64,000 bases of DNA from Flavobacteriales bacterium UBA6051 (GCA_002427735.1 DIYP01000016.1:1-64000); one strand, 5' to 3'; numbered from the stretch's first letter, positions 17,743 to 27,032 are shown. Program-made: numbers and translations. The notes: generated from the letters alone by a model not told the origin.

Positions 17743-19082
17743 TGCATTAGGGATGTTTTAGGAAATGCAATAACGAATGTAGATCCACGATCACCATCTT
17801 TTGTTGGCTTTAAGTGAATTTGCGCACCATGCTTCCACAAAATCTGTCGACACAAACTCAGTCCAATGCCGCTACCATTTTCTCGCGTTGTAAAATACGG
17901 GATGAAAATGGATGACCTCAAGTCATCAGGTATTCCAACTCCACTATCCTCAATTTCAATTAGAAAATGCTCTTTTTTCTCTGAAATTTGGATTTTTATC
18001 AGCTTCTCGTCCACTGGCTTCATTGCCTCAATACTGTTCAATAGTAAATTACTGAACACTTGTTGCATTTGACGTCGATCAGCACTAACAATTCCATCTG
18101 ATCTGCCATAATTCACTTCCACTTCCACACTAGAAAGTTCACCAGCATAAAGCTTGATAGCCTCTTCAATACTATCTGATAAAGCCATTGACTCTAGATG
18201 AAGCGGAGGGACTTTAATCAGTTGACGATACTTTTCATTAAAGCTTAAAAGTGTTTCGCACTGCGACGAGATGATCTTGCAAGCTTCCTCAATTTTTTCA
18301 TCATTTTCAGTCAAATCTCTATTTCTGATAATTCTAATAATCGATTCTGACAGCGACATGACCGGGGTCAGTCCATTGTTTATCTCATGCGAAATCACTT
18401 TTCCGAAGTTCACCCAGGCATCAAAGTTTAACTCTTCATTAGTTGATTGTGCTATGTTTAGCAGCATAATAACATAAGTTTGTCTATCAATCGTTCTGTG
18501 AACAACCGTCAGGACTAGCTCTTGGCTAAACAAATAATCGTAGTCCGCTGGTGATAAAACGATAGTATCTCCTTCACGAATACTTCCGACCTTTCTGATC
18601 AAGGAAGGATAATCAGCGAATAATCTCTTCTGACTGGTCGCATTCGGAACATTGAGTAAGGTCCTGAACTTTTGATTCAGCAAAACTATTTCGTCGTTGC
18701 CTTGGAAAATACAAATACCAAGTCCCGTAGATTCCACGGTATCACTGACAAGTTGTTGCTGATGTTGAAGCAATGCATACTGTTGCGAATAACGTTCCTT
18801 GACGTTTTGCATATGTTGCATCAACTCGGATTTGAAGTTACCCTGATAAAGTGTTCTGGAATAATCATCATGCGCTAACACCTCCAATAATGTGCCCAAC
18901 TCTCGCTCTGTCTTTCGAACAAAGAAGAGTAGTTCGACTACAATTAAAACAATCAACGCTAAGACGACCAACTGTGAAAAAAACCAGTCTTCCTTCCAAA
19001 AGAGAAATCCGAACAGAATTGTTAAGGTGATCAGCGCTGCCACACGAAACAAGAAAAACAAACTAAAAACTTTACTACTCAT
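17736..19082 (-). CDS. Membrane sensor histidine kinase, partner of NtrC-type regulator
   Basis: This is a 448-aa kinase. Two transmembrane segments lie at about 8-28 and 35-55, with almost no extracytoplasmic loop. A PAS-like stretch (about 112-205, STGLGICIFQGNDEIVLLNQKF) is followed by the dimerisation helix with phospho-acceptor His232 in 'VISHEINNGLTP'. The ATPase domain shows an N box (VFSNLLLNSIEAM), a G1 box (IEDSGVGIP) and a G2 box (GSGIGLSLCRQI). This is the NtrB/NtrY-like architecture expected to phosphorylate the sigma-54 activator encoded just upstream; the two overlap by 4 bp. With so short a periplasmic loop it probably senses a membrane or cytoplasmic signal. The 3' end overlaps the convergent LuxR regulator by 7 bp. 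Confidence 0.93.
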   Translation of the reverse strand: MSSKVFSLFFLFRVAALITLTILFGFLFWKEDWFFSQLVVLALIVLIVVELLFFVRKTERELGTLLEVLAHDDYSRTLYQGNFKSELMQHMQNVKERYSQQYALLQHQQQLVSDTVESTGLGICIFQGNDEIVLLNQKFRTLLNVPNATSQKRLFADYPSLIRKVGSIREGDTIVLSPADYDYLFSQELVLTVVHRTIDRQTYVIMLLNIAQSTNEELNFDAWVNFGKVISHEINNGLTPVMSLSESIIRIIRNRDLTENDEKIEEACKIISSQCETLLSFNEKYRQLIKVPPLHLESMALSDSIEEAIKLYAGELSSVEVEVNYGRSDGIVSADRRQMQQVFSNLLLNSIEAMKPVDEKLIKIQISEKKEHFLIEIEDSGVGIPDDLRSSIFIPYFTTRENGSGIGLSLCRQILWKHGAQIHLKPTKDGDRGSTFVIAFPKTSLMHQ

Positions 19083-20467
19083 AGACCGTATTTTTCCACT
19101 CTCCGATACAATGCCGTTCGCGTGATTCCTAAATCCTCAGCAGCCTTCGTCATATTTCCCGTGTTAATTTTTAAAGCTTCCGAAATCAATTTTTTCTCCA
19201 TCTCCTCCAGGTTAAGACCTCCAGATGTTTCGACCAAATCAGCTTTAGTAATCAGCTGCCTTCTCGATGAGAGCAGGTCATGAGGTCTCACCACTCCACG
19301 ATCACAAAGTAAAACTGCACGTTCTACAGCATGCTCCAGCTCCCGCACGTTACCTGGCCATTGATAAGTCTTCGCTGCCTTGAGCGAATCACTGGAATAG
19401 CGCAAGCTTCCCAGGTTATACTTCCGCTGAAAACGTTCCATAAAATGCTCAAGAAGCAATTCAATATCATCGGAGCGCTCCCTCAAAGGAGGTAAATGGA
19501 TTTCTATAGTGTTCACGCGGTAAAGTAAATCTTGTCGAAATACTTCTTCATTCAATAATTGCTGCATGGGAAGATTAGTCGCGGAAACCAGACGGACATC
19601 TACCTTTTCGGGACGAACATCTCCAACACGTATTACTTCTCTATTTTGCAAGGTGGAGAGTAATTTGGACTGCATTGGATGTTCCAAGTTTCCCAATTCA
19701 TCTAAAAACAGCGTTCCCTTATCTGCCATTGAGATACGACCTACTTTATCGGAAGACAATCCAGTGTATGCTCCTTTTTTTGCTCCAAAAAGTTCGCTTT
19801 CAAAAAGTTGGTGATGAATTGTTCCTAAATCGATCTTCACAAAAGCTTCATTGCTGCGATGTGATTGTTTATGGATAGCCTTCGCTACTAACTCCTTTCC
19901 TGTTCCATTCTCACCGAGTATAAGAACGTTCGCATCAGTACTTCCGATTTTTCGAATCTTCTCACGCACCAATTTTAGCGCGTTCGACTCTCCAATCATG
20001 CCTAATCGATCATCATCAACATCCGCTGTAGTTGTTCTCACATTTGATTTAAATCTTTCCAGTTCTTTACTCTGTAATTCATACTTTAACACATTTTCGA
20101 GTGTCAGTAATAAACGATTATTCGACCAGGGTTTTTGAATAAACTCAGCCGCCCCAGCCTTCACACTTTGTACGGCAAGGGATAATTCTCCAAAGGCCGT
20201 CATCACCACAATAGGTAAACTTGGATATATTTGTTTCAAATCACCTATTAACTGAAGCCCTTCGTTTCCATCCGTAGAACCATGACTGTAGTTCATATCC
20301 ATTAACAATAGATCAAAGGTGTCCTCCAATAAGCACTGCTTAGCTTCATTGATTGATTGGCAGGTAACAACTGATTCATATTCCGCCTCAAGTAGCATAC
20401 GCAACGAAGCCAGAATTGCTCGATCGTCATCCAAAACTAGTATTCGTTTCTCCTGTTTTTTATACAT
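19079..20467 (-). CDS. NtrC-family sigma-54-dependent response regulator
   Basis: This is a 462-aa transcription activator. The receiver has Asp57 (LLLMDMNY), Thr90 and Lys112 (QKPW). The AAA+ domain (about 155-380) has Walker A GENGTGKE (185-192) and Walker B GTLFLDELGN. The sigma-54 contact loop is GAYTGL in place of GAFTGA, and an arginine-finger region is FRQDLLYRVN. A Fis-type HTH is at 430-460 (NMTKAAEDLGITRTALYRRV). The conserved contact loop means it should act with RpoN. It is cotranscribed with the kinase and divergent from an exporter operon. The 147-bp gap contains two tandem palindromes suited to be its enhancer sites. Confidence 0.95.
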   Translation of the reverse strand: MYKKQEKRILVLDDDRAILASLRMLLEAEYESVVTCQSINEAKQCLLEDTFDLLLMDMNYSHGSTDGNEGLQLIGDLKQIYPSLPIVVMTAFGELSLAVQSVKAGAAEFIQKPWSNNRLLLTLENVLKYELQSKELERFKSNVRTTTADVDDDRLGMIGESNALKLVREKIRKIGSTDANVLILGENGTGKELVAKAIHKQSHRSNEAFVKIDLGTIHHQLFESELFGAKKGAYTGLSSDKVGRISMADKGTLFLDELGNLEHPMQSKLLSTLQNREVIRVGDVRPEKVDVRLVSATNLPMQQLLNEEVFRQDLLYRVNTIEIHLPPLRERSDDIELLLEHFMERFQRKYNLGSLRYSSDSLKAAKTYQWPGNVRELEHAVERAVLLCDRGVVRPHDLLSSRRQLITKADLVETSGGLNLEEMEKKLISEALKINTGNMTKAAEDLGITRTALYRRVEKYGL

Positions 20468-20472
20468 AAAAC

Positions 20473-20509
20473 CGTTCGTTTTCGAACGTTAACTGTTCGT
20501 TTTCGAACA
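20473..20509. promoter_or_regulatory. Tandem palindromes, likely enhancer sites of the NtrC-type regulator
   Basis: Two copies of GTTCG-TTTT-CGAAC: CGTTCGTTTTCGAACG at 20473-20488 and TGTTCGTTTTCGAACA at 20494-20509. Their centres are 21 bp apart, two helical turns, as is usual for cooperative NtrC-type dimers. They lie right before the regulator gene and about 65-100 bp upstream of a -24-like element for the exporter. The exact repetition of core and spacer makes chance very unlikely; the identity of the binder is inferred from position. Confidence 0.8.
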
Positions 20510-20574
20510 CTAATATATGATATTTATTTAAATAAAAACTCGGAAACGCCCGACTATCAAGGCTTTTTGCTTTT

Positions 20575-20590
20575 TGGCACAATTTTCCGA
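20575..20590 (+). promoter_or_regulatory. Candidate sigma-54 promoter of exporter operon
   Basis: TGGCAC at 20575-20580 matches the -24 element perfectly. The -12 side is poor: TTCC at 20585-20588 instead of TTGC, and one base too close. A start point near 20600 would give a leader of about 15 nt before the TTG start at 20615. The call rests mainly on the sigma-54 activator next door and the enhancer-like palindromes upstream. Confidence 0.42.
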
Positions 20591-20614
20591 AATGACTGAA
20601 GCAAAAAAATTAGC

Positions 20615-21871
20615 TTGGACAAACAAATTGAACAACCCTGGCTTCAAAAACACCAGTGGAAACTGATCAGCGCTGGTGGCTTGCTAATGGTGATCTGCCT
20701 CATTATCTGGCTGGCCATTCCTCGTGGTGTGGTGTTATCTTCGGAAACACTTCGTTTCGGAGAGGTTCGGTTTGGCGACTTTCAGGAAATTATTGTTGCG
20801 AACGGTACTGTTGAACCGGAAAAAAGTGTTCTCATCGATGCCAAAGAAGGAGGAACAATTTTAGAAATAAAAACAGAAGAAGGTCAAATAGTAAAAGCCG
20901 GAGACGTTTTGGTGACACTGCAAAACGAATCATTGATTTTAGACTACATGCAGCGCGAAACACAAATAGTCGAACAAATAAACAATCTTCGAAATACTCG
21001 AATTGCCCTGGAGCAAAATATTCGTTCTGTACAAGACCAACTGGATGATGTCGTTAAAACAACTGCGGGTGCGCAGCGCAAATTTATTAGTGATAGTTCT
21101 CTTTATGCCACAAATGGGATCGCGCGAAACGATTACATGACAAGTAGAGACGAATATGAATACCTTTCGCGGCGTACAGCAACTTTCGCAAAAAGATTAC
21201 AACAGGACCGTCGATACCAGCAAGTTCAATTCAAGCGAATTGACGCATCTATTGCATTGATGGAGCGTAATCTTGAAATGATTCGTTCGACGATCGATGA
21301 AATGAGTGTAAAAGCCCCATTAGGTGGACAACTCAATGCTTTTGACTTAGAGGTGGGACAAGTCTTACAGCGAAATGCGTCCATTGGTAGAATTGATGTT
21401 CCTGGCAAATTTAAAATAAGAGCTTTGGTAGATCAGCACTATTTGAACCGCGTTGCCACTGGACAACTAGCTACAATTGAATACGAGAAAAAACTATTTG
21501 AACTGCAAATTGACAAGGTTCAGACACTTGTGGAAAATGGCCAGTTCGAAGTGATGCTTTCATTTACAGATTCCATTCCGGAGGGTATTCGTCGTGGACA
21601 AAGCTTTCAAGTAAAAATAATGATCAGCGCCCAAACGAAAGCCAACATGATTCCTCGAGGTCCTCATTACCAAACCAGTGGCGGTAATTACGTGTATGTC
21701 GTTTCAGAGGATGGAACATATGCAACAAAGCGCGCCGTTTCTATTGGCAAGCAGAACCCAGACTACTACGAAGTAACCGACGGCTTGGAAGAGGGAGAGC
21801 AAATCATTATTTCCTCCTACGATCATTTCAAAGATGAAGACCGAATAACCATAGAACAAACAGATAAATAA
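20615..21871 (+). CDS. Periplasmic adaptor (membrane fusion protein, MacA/HlyD type)
   Basis: This is a 418-aa adaptor. One transmembrane segment lies at about 16-34 (ISAGGLLMVICLIIWLAIP). A lipoyl-like half motif follows (GTVEPEKSVLIDAKEGGTI, then VKAGDVLVTLQNE), then a long coiled-coil hairpin (about 105-225) and beta-barrel and membrane-proximal regions. The start is TTG, giving a typical N-terminus (MDKQIEQPWLQK); the ATG at 20592 is out of frame. It is the first gene of a four-component exporter (adaptor, ATPase, permease, TolC) that should move substrates from inner membrane or periplasm to outside. Substrate is unknown. The sigma-54 regulator and kinase lie divergently upstream. Confidence 0.92.
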   Translation: MDKQIEQPWLQKHQWKLISAGGLLMVICLIIWLAIPRGVVLSSETLRFGEVRFGDFQEIIVANGTVEPEKSVLIDAKEGGTILEIKTEEGQIVKAGDVLVTLQNESLILDYMQRETQIVEQINNLRNTRIALEQNIRSVQDQLDDVVKTTAGAQRKFISDSSLYATNGIARNDYMTSRDEYEYLSRRTATFAKRLQQDRRYQQVQFKRIDASIALMERNLEMIRSTIDEMSVKAPLGGQLNAFDLEVGQVLQRNASIGRIDVPGKFKIRALVDQHYLNRVATGQLATIEYEKKLFELQIDKVQTLVENGQFEVMLSFTDSIPEGIRRGQSFQVKIMISAQTKANMIPRGPHYQTSGGNYVYVVSEDGTYATKRAVSIGKQNPDYYEVTDGLEEGEQIIISSYDHFKDEDRITIEQTDK

Positions 21872-21886
21872 CGAAAACAAACGACC

Positions 21887-22576
21887 ATGATAGAGTTACA
21901 GAACATCACAAAAAAGTACCGAACATCGGATATTGAAACAACCGCCCTGAACGACCTTAGTCTTACTATCAATGAGGGAGAATTTGTTTCCATAATGGGT
22001 ACCTCGGGCTGTGGAAAGTCAACACTGCTGAACATTATTGGAATGCTTGATAAGCCAAATAATGGTGAATATAAATTCAATGAAACCAATGTTACAGGTC
22101 TTTCTGAAGCCGAACGCACTGCATTGAGAAAGTCAAGCATAGGGTTCATTTTTCAAAATTTCAATCTTATTGATGAATTATCCGTTTTTGATAATGTTGC
22201 CCTGCCTCTACAATACCTCAACATTTCCAAAGCTGAACGCAAGGCGAAAGTAGAAGCCGTATTGGAAAAAATGGGAATCGCCCATAGAGCAAAGCACTAC
22301 CCATCTCAACTTTCGGGAGGTCAGCAGCAAAGAGTGGCAGTATCTCGCGCTGTAGTGACAGAACCTAAACTTGTGTTGGCAGATGAGCCGACGGGAAATC
22401 TTGACTCACATTTCGGAAAAGAAGTACTGGACATTCTCTGTTCTCTGAACGAATCAGGAACAACCATCGTAATGGTGACACACTCGAAAAATGACGCCAA
22501 ATATTCCAAGAGAATTATTGAACTATACGATGGAAAATTACTTCAATCCAGCGATCTGGAACCCTCTATCCTGTAA
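21887..22576 (+). CDS. ABC transporter ATPase, MacB/LolD type
   Basis: This is a 229-aa ATP-binding subunit with all motifs: Walker A GTSGCGKST (38-46), Q-loop (FIFQNFNLIDELSV), signature LSGGQQQRV (142-150), Walker B plus catalytic Glu (LVLADEPTGNLDS) and the switch His (MVTHSK). The 'FQNFNLI' Q-loop region and the length are typical of MacB/LolD (MJ0796) ATPases that power FtsX-type permeases. It lies 15 bp after the adaptor and 25 bp before the permease, clearly one operon. In most MacB proteins the ATPase is fused to the permease; here it is separate, which is common in Bacteroidota. Confidence 0.95.
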   Translation: MIELQNITKKYRTSDIETTALNDLSLTINEGEFVSIMGTSGCGKSTLLNIIGMLDKPNNGEYKFNETNVTGLSEAERTALRKSSIGFIFQNFNLIDELSVFDNVALPLQYLNISKAERKAKVEAVLEKMGIAHRAKHYPSQLSGGQQQRVAVSRAVVTEPKLVLADEPTGNLDSHFGKEVLDILCSLNESGTTIVMVTHSKNDAKYSKRIIELYDGKLLQSSDLEPSIL

Positions 22577-22601
22577 GTCTTTCACTTTTAACTAACCTGT
22601 T

Positions 22602-25007
22602 ATGTTATTGAACAATCTTAAAATACTGTGGAAGAATCTAAAGAATAATAAGGTATACACCTTCATTAACATCTTTGGTCTTGCCGTTGGAATTTCGGCA
22701 AGCACACTCATAGCCCTTTATATTCACGATGAGCTCTCCTACGATAGTCATCATGAGAAAAATGATCGCATCTACCGCTTGACCACTACGTTGGATATGA
22801 ATGGTGAAATGGATGTCGCCGTCACTAACTATGCACTGGCACCAACTTTACTTAAAGACTATCCAGAGGTGAAGTCGTACGCGCGTTTTTTTGGCGGCCA
22901 ACAAGAAAATGAAATTGAAGTTAACAATGAAATTTTTAACATAGATAACCTCTGGATTACAGACAGTACAGTCTTTGAGGTGTTTACCTATGACATGATT
23001 ATTGGGGATCCAACCACTGCACTGGCGGCTCCAAATTCGATTGTTTTAACGGAGCAACTAGCAGAACGTTTATTCGGTCGCACGGATGTCGTGGGAGAAG
23101 AATTCAGAACGAACAACTCCATTTTATCCGTTACAGGTGTAATTGCTAATCCTCCGAGCAACTCAGAAATACCAATTAATGGGCTCATTTCTATCAGCAC
23201 GTTGCCTCAAGGATTTCATCAAACGTTTAATCAAGACTGGTTCAGAATTGCTTTTCATTCCTACATTCTAACGAATAAACCAATTGATACAAAAGATTTT
23301 GCTAAAAAGCTGGATGAGGTCAACGAAAAATATGTATTGCCTTGGGGTGAGGCAAATGGAACGACAGCTAGTCATGATTATCACATTACACCTCTCAAAG
23401 AAGTCCACTTTGATCATGGTTTGGAATACGACCTACCTAAAGGCAGAATGTCGAACATATACATCTTCGCTGTTCTCGCCATTTTTCTCTTACTGATAGC
23501 TTCTTTCAATTTTATCAACCTTACGTTGGCACAGCAAAGCAAGCGATCGAAAGAAGTTGGTATTCGTAAAACACTTGGAGCCACAAGAAAATCGCTCATC
23601 GTTCAATTTTTGATGGAGTCTTTTGTCATCACATTTGTTTCTATCATACTTGGACTCGCGCTCACAGAATTATTTATTGATCAGTTCAATGATCTCAGTG
23701 CTAAAAACGTAGCGATACTGGACATCCTTGAACCTGGAATTCTATTCTCGCTAATCGGCATCTTTATTCTGATTGGTGGCGTTGCAGGAGCATATCCAGC
23801 TTTCGTTCTCTCGTCGGCTCATCCTGTGACAATTCTTGCTGGTCAAAAATCAGGAAATGGAAGAGTTGGAATACTTCGCAAAAGTTTAATCATGTTGCAA
23901 TTCCTCTTCTCACTTTTCATGATTGCAGGCACGTCTTTGATTGGCGATCAAATGAACTACATACAAGAGAAGAATCTTGGGTTTGATCGTGAAAATCTTA
24001 TATCATTGAACTTACCATCCGACACCACCGCAAGAAAAATAATTGCCCCCTGGATCGAAGAGTTAAAAGGGAATCCGAAAATTGCTTCTTTTTCCAGAAG
24101 TGCTCTTCCTACGGGAGGCCCCGGCGAATTGATGTTCCGTGTAGAAATGGATGGTCAGTTGACTGAAAAAACCGTTAAGACAACTTTTGTTGACGAGCAC
24201 TTTATTGAAGTTCTCAACCTTAAAATGTTACAAGGTCGCAACTTCTCTCCTGAGATCCCTACAGATGCCGTCGCCTTTATAGTGAACGAAACTGCAGCGA
24301 AACAATTTGGATGGGGGAATGAACCTCTAGACAAACGTGTGCAATGGGGATTACTGGATAATAATCAGGCCCAAAATGACGGCAAAGTAATCGGTCTAAT
24401 CAACGATTTTCACTTTATGTCCCTACACAATCCGCTCGAGCCACTCATTCTATGTTACAATCCTGCCGGAGGAAACGGACTTTCTATACGCCTGGCTGCT
24501 GGTGACTACTCAAAAACACTTGACGCCTTAGAAAGTAGTTGGTCCAAGCTTTTACCATCACATGACTTTAACTATAGTTTCTTCGATGAAGATCTTGAGA
24601 CCAATTATGCGGAAGAAATACAAATGTATCGCGTATTCTCATACTTCGCCATCGTTTCGATTTTATTGGCATGTCTCGGACTATTCTCGCTTTTGAGCTA
24701 TAGTATCCAATCGCGTACAAAAGAAATCGGAATACGTAAAGTATTAGGAGCTTCTACGCGACAGATATCTTGGATCATCGCAAAAGACTTCTTTATGCTT
24801 TTAGGAGTGGCATTTATTATCTCGACGCCAATCGCCTATTATTTATGGTTACGATGGCTGGAAGACTATGCTTATCAAAGTCCTCTTAATATTGGGAGTT
24901 TAGTAATCAGCTTATTGCTTGGGATAGGACTTTCGCTTCTTGCAGTCGCCTATCACAGCTGGCGTATTTCACGTCAAAATCCAATCGATTCTATTCGCGA
25001 AGAATGA
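22602..25007 (+). CDS. ABC transporter permease, double MacB_PCD/FtsX type
   Basis: This 801-aa permease has two tandem halves. Residues 20-40 are the first TM segment (TFINIFGLAVGISASTLIAL), followed by a periplasmic MacB_PCD-like domain. An FtsX core of TM helices lies at about 285-400, with the signature 'SKRSKEVGIRKTLGATRKS'. A second half begins near 425 (RKSLIMLQFLFSLFMIAGT), with its own periplasmic domain and an FtsX core at about 680-795, again with the signature 'SRTKEIGIRKVLGASTRQ'. The duplicated coupling motif shows an internal fusion of two FtsX units, the usual Bacteroidota form. It partners the ATPase just upstream, and the next gene overlaps by 4 bp. Confidence 0.94.
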   Translation: MLLNNLKILWKNLKNNKVYTFINIFGLAVGISASTLIALYIHDELSYDSHHEKNDRIYRLTTTLDMNGEMDVAVTNYALAPTLLKDYPEVKSYARFFGGQQENEIEVNNEIFNIDNLWITDSTVFEVFTYDMIIGDPTTALAAPNSIVLTEQLAERLFGRTDVVGEEFRTNNSILSVTGVIANPPSNSEIPINGLISISTLPQGFHQTFNQDWFRIAFHSYILTNKPIDTKDFAKKLDEVNEKYVLPWGEANGTTASHDYHITPLKEVHFDHGLEYDLPKGRMSNIYIFAVLAIFLLLIASFNFINLTLAQQSKRSKEVGIRKTLGATRKSLIVQFLMESFVITFVSIILGLALTELFIDQFNDLSAKNVAILDILEPGILFSLIGIFILIGGVAGAYPAFVLSSAHPVTILAGQKSGNGRVGILRKSLIMLQFLFSLFMIAGTSLIGDQMNYIQEKNLGFDRENLISLNLPSDTTARKIIAPWIEELKGNPKIASFSRSALPTGGPGELMFRVEMDGQLTEKTVKTTFVDEHFIEVLNLKMLQGRNFSPEIPTDAVAFIVNETAAKQFGWGNEPLDKRVQWGLLDNNQAQNDGKVIGLINDFHFMSLHNPLEPLILCYNPAGGNGLSIRLAAGDYSKTLDALESSWSKLLPSHDFNYSFFDEDLETNYAEEIQMYRVFSYFAIVSILLACLGLFSLLSYSIQSRTKEIGIRKVLGASTRQISWIIAKDFFMLLGVAFIISTPIAYYLWLRWLEDYAYQSPLNIGSLVISLLLGIGLSLLAVAYHSWRISRQNPIDSIREE

Positions 25008-26359
25008 TTAGAACGACAACATATTATACTCGGGGTTTCTTCTTGATTTCCATTCTGATGTCATCAGTTTTATTTAAGGTGCATGCGCAAGTTTCCCGTC
25101 AGCTTTCCTTGGAGGCTTGTGTCCAAAATATGGTTAGGTGCGACATCAACGTGACTTCTCTGGAGAACCTCGAGTTAATTAGTCGTTTAAACAAGCGTAT
25201 TCAACAGACCGGGCTACTGCCCAGCTTATCTGCAAGTGGTAGCTACAATCAATTCATTCAAAACAGTTCTATTTCATACATAGATAATATTTTACCTACT
25301 AGCACAATTCTCAATGCTCGCTCAACATTGCTATCTGGATCAGCCACCGCTAGTATTGATGTTACAGGGCTTGGAAGAAGCATTTACGCAGTTCGCGCAG
25401 CTCATTATGATACGAAAGATCAAAAACTAGAAACCATACAACAAAAAAATGCTCTCGTACTTCAAGTAGCAGACCTCTATACCAATTGTATACTCAGCGA
25501 ACTAACGGTTGAACAACTATACAAACGCGTTGAAGATTCAAAAAGATTGCTGCAAATTGCCTCAACAAACCTAACAAGCGGAGCAGGAGACAGCGCCTCC
25601 TTTCTAATGGCCAATATCAACCTTGAAAATGATAAAATTGCATTTCAAGAAGCTTCATTGGCATTCGCTCAACTTAAAGAATCATTTTCAATTCTTCTTG
25701 GACTTCCCATTAGTTCTGAATTGAGTTTTGAAAGTCTTGAAAGTACTATTTTGCATTTACCCTCAAAAGAAGAGCACGTTCCATCAAGCTCAATGGATCT
25801 TCTGCGTTTGGAGTTTCAGCTAAAGCAGTCAATCAACTTAAAACGATCTACTTTTTTCAATCTTTTTCCATCGATTAGCTTCTTTGGAGGTTACAGTCTA
25901 TCTGATCAACGTTTTCAAAACGGAATTTTTGCTCAAAACAAAGCGTTCGGTCCAACGTATGGATTAGGTGTTTCTTATAGCCTAGGGCAAGTCAAAAATG
26001 CCATCCACCAATCTCGTATTCAAGGGTTGACTGCCGAAAATTTATCCCTTCAACTGAGCAGACAACGAATGCAAAAACAAGCAGAATTAAATCACTTAGA
26101 TCGAACGTCTAAACACCTGCTTAGCACTTACGATAGTAGATTATCCATTGCTCAAGCCTCTCGCAGCGCATTTGAAAAAATAGAAATGCGTTATGAGGCT
26201 GGAAAGATTAACATTTCTGAGGTTAGAAACTCGCAAAACCAACTGCTACTTGCCGAAATCGCTTTAACACAAACTTTAAGAGATCGAATCATTAATCATC
26301 TAACACATGCCGGAGACAAACTGGATTTGATCGACTACATATCAGGCACACAACAATAG
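25004..26359 (+). CDS. TolC-family outer-membrane channel protein
   Basis: This is a 451-aa outer-membrane factor. A signal peptide ends near VHAQ (about residue 29). Two repeated long helical sections typical of OEP domains are visible, for instance 'ADLYTNCILSELTVEQLYKR' in the first half and 'LSIAQASRSAFEKIEMRYEA' with 'EVRNSQNQLLLAEIALTQ' in the second. It completes the adaptor-ATPase-permease exporter, giving a path across the outer membrane. Its ATG overlaps the permease stop by 4 bp, so stoichiometric coupling is likely. Confidence 0.9.
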   Translation: MIRTTTYYTRGFFLISILMSSVLFKVHAQVSRQLSLEACVQNMVRCDINVTSLENLELISRLNKRIQQTGLLPSLSASGSYNQFIQNSSISYIDNILPTSTILNARSTLLSGSATASIDVTGLGRSIYAVRAAHYDTKDQKLETIQQKNALVLQVADLYTNCILSELTVEQLYKRVEDSKRLLQIASTNLTSGAGDSASFLMANINLENDKIAFQEASLAFAQLKESFSILLGLPISSELSFESLESTILHLPSKEEHVPSSSMDLLRLEFQLKQSINLKRSTFFNLFPSISFFGGYSLSDQRFQNGIFAQNKAFGPTYGLGVSYSLGQVKNAIHQSRIQGLTAENLSLQLSRQRMQKQAELNHLDRTSKHLLSTYDSRLSIAQASRSAFEKIEMRYEAGKINISEVRNSQNQLLLAEIALTQTLRDRIINHLTHAGDKLDLIDYISGTQQ

Positions 26360-26364
26360 TTATT

Positions 26365-26781
26365 ATGAAAAAACTTCTTTTAATATTTATCATTGGCCCC
26401 ATCTTCACTTTTGGGCAATCATCACCAAGAGAAACAGTTGAAACCTACTTCCGCGGATATACAGAAGGAAATCCTGAAATATTAAAAACCGTTTTTCATC
26501 CTGAATTTCACCTCTCCTGGATCAGTCCCTGGCATAGTGGTGATGAAAAATTTCAGCATGTAGATCGAGAAGGAATGTTTGAGTTTTTCGGACCCGATTG
26601 GAAAGAACTAACGATTAGCACCGCTATTTCTGACATAAAAACCGACGGAAATATTGCTCTTTGCACTGCCATTGTTGAATTGAAAGGAATTGTGACTTGG
26701 ACAGATTATATCAGCATGCTCAATATTAATGGTAAGTGGTGGATTGTTTCCAAAGTGTCTGACGGTATACTTGCCAAATGA
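26365..26781 (+). CDS. Exported NTF2-like (SnoaL/lumazine-binding-like) protein
   Basis: This is a 138-aa protein with a signal peptide (MKKLLLIFIIGPIFTFGQ). The rest has the layout of an NTF2-like cone fold: an N-terminal helix (PRETVETYFRGYTEGN), a middle 'FHPEFHLSWI' segment, then strands ending 'WTDYISMLNINGKWWIVSKVSDG', which is the typical last strands of this fold. It is 5 bp after tolC, so it is probably in the exporter operon. Enzymatic or carrier role is unknown; periplasmic location is inferred from the signal peptide. Confidence 0.78.
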   Translation: MKKLLLIFIIGPIFTFGQSSPRETVETYFRGYTEGNPEILKTVFHPEFHLSWISPWHSGDEKFQHVDREGMFEFFGPDWKELTISTAISDIKTDGNIALCTAIVELKGIVTWTDYISMLNINGKWWIVSKVSDGILAK

Positions 26782-26783
26782 AT

Positions 26784-26862
26784 TCGATAAGGGGCGGGGG
26801 GAATTTTCATTGATCAGTTTTAGTTTTAGTTTAGAAGTCCGTTCTCCCCGTTTCCTTATCGA
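26784..26862 (+). repeat. Long imperfect inverted repeat after exporter operon
   Basis: A 20-nt left arm (26784-26803, TCGATAAGGGGCGGGGGGAA) pairs with a 21-nt right arm (26842-26862) whose complement reads TCGATAAGGAAACGGGGAGA followed by A. The arms flank a 38-nt AT-rich loop with tandem TTTTAG units. It begins 3 nt after the last exporter-operon stop and is followed by TGTTTTCTTC. It could be a terminator or mRNA-stabilising structure, or a small mobile-repeat remnant. Confidence 0.5.
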
Positions 26863-26884
26863 TGTTTTCTTCTGAAAAAGAAAA

Positions 26885-26911
26885 ATCCCTTTTCCTAAAC
26901 GGAAAAGGGAT
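26885..26911 (-). terminator. Intrinsic terminator of channel gene
   Basis: A perfect hairpin with 11-bp arms, ATCCCTTTTCC-TAAAC-GGAAAAGGGAT. Read on the minus strand it is followed by TTTTCTTTTTC, so it ends the transcript of the minus-strand channel gene that stops at 27033. Confidence 0.8.
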
Positions 26912-27032
26912 ACTGCATTGCGTTGGTTGAAATGTTTTAGTCAAAAATAGATAGTTGGCTTCTTCCAGAAAATGACTTTTATCAGCTTACTTAATTTATT
27001 AATGCAATTCTGAATGCTCTTCGCAAAAAATA

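Noticed and set aside
20592..20662. ATG at 20592 as start of the exporter adaptor
   Set aside because: It is in another frame from the adaptor; the TTG at 20615 gives the normal N-terminus.
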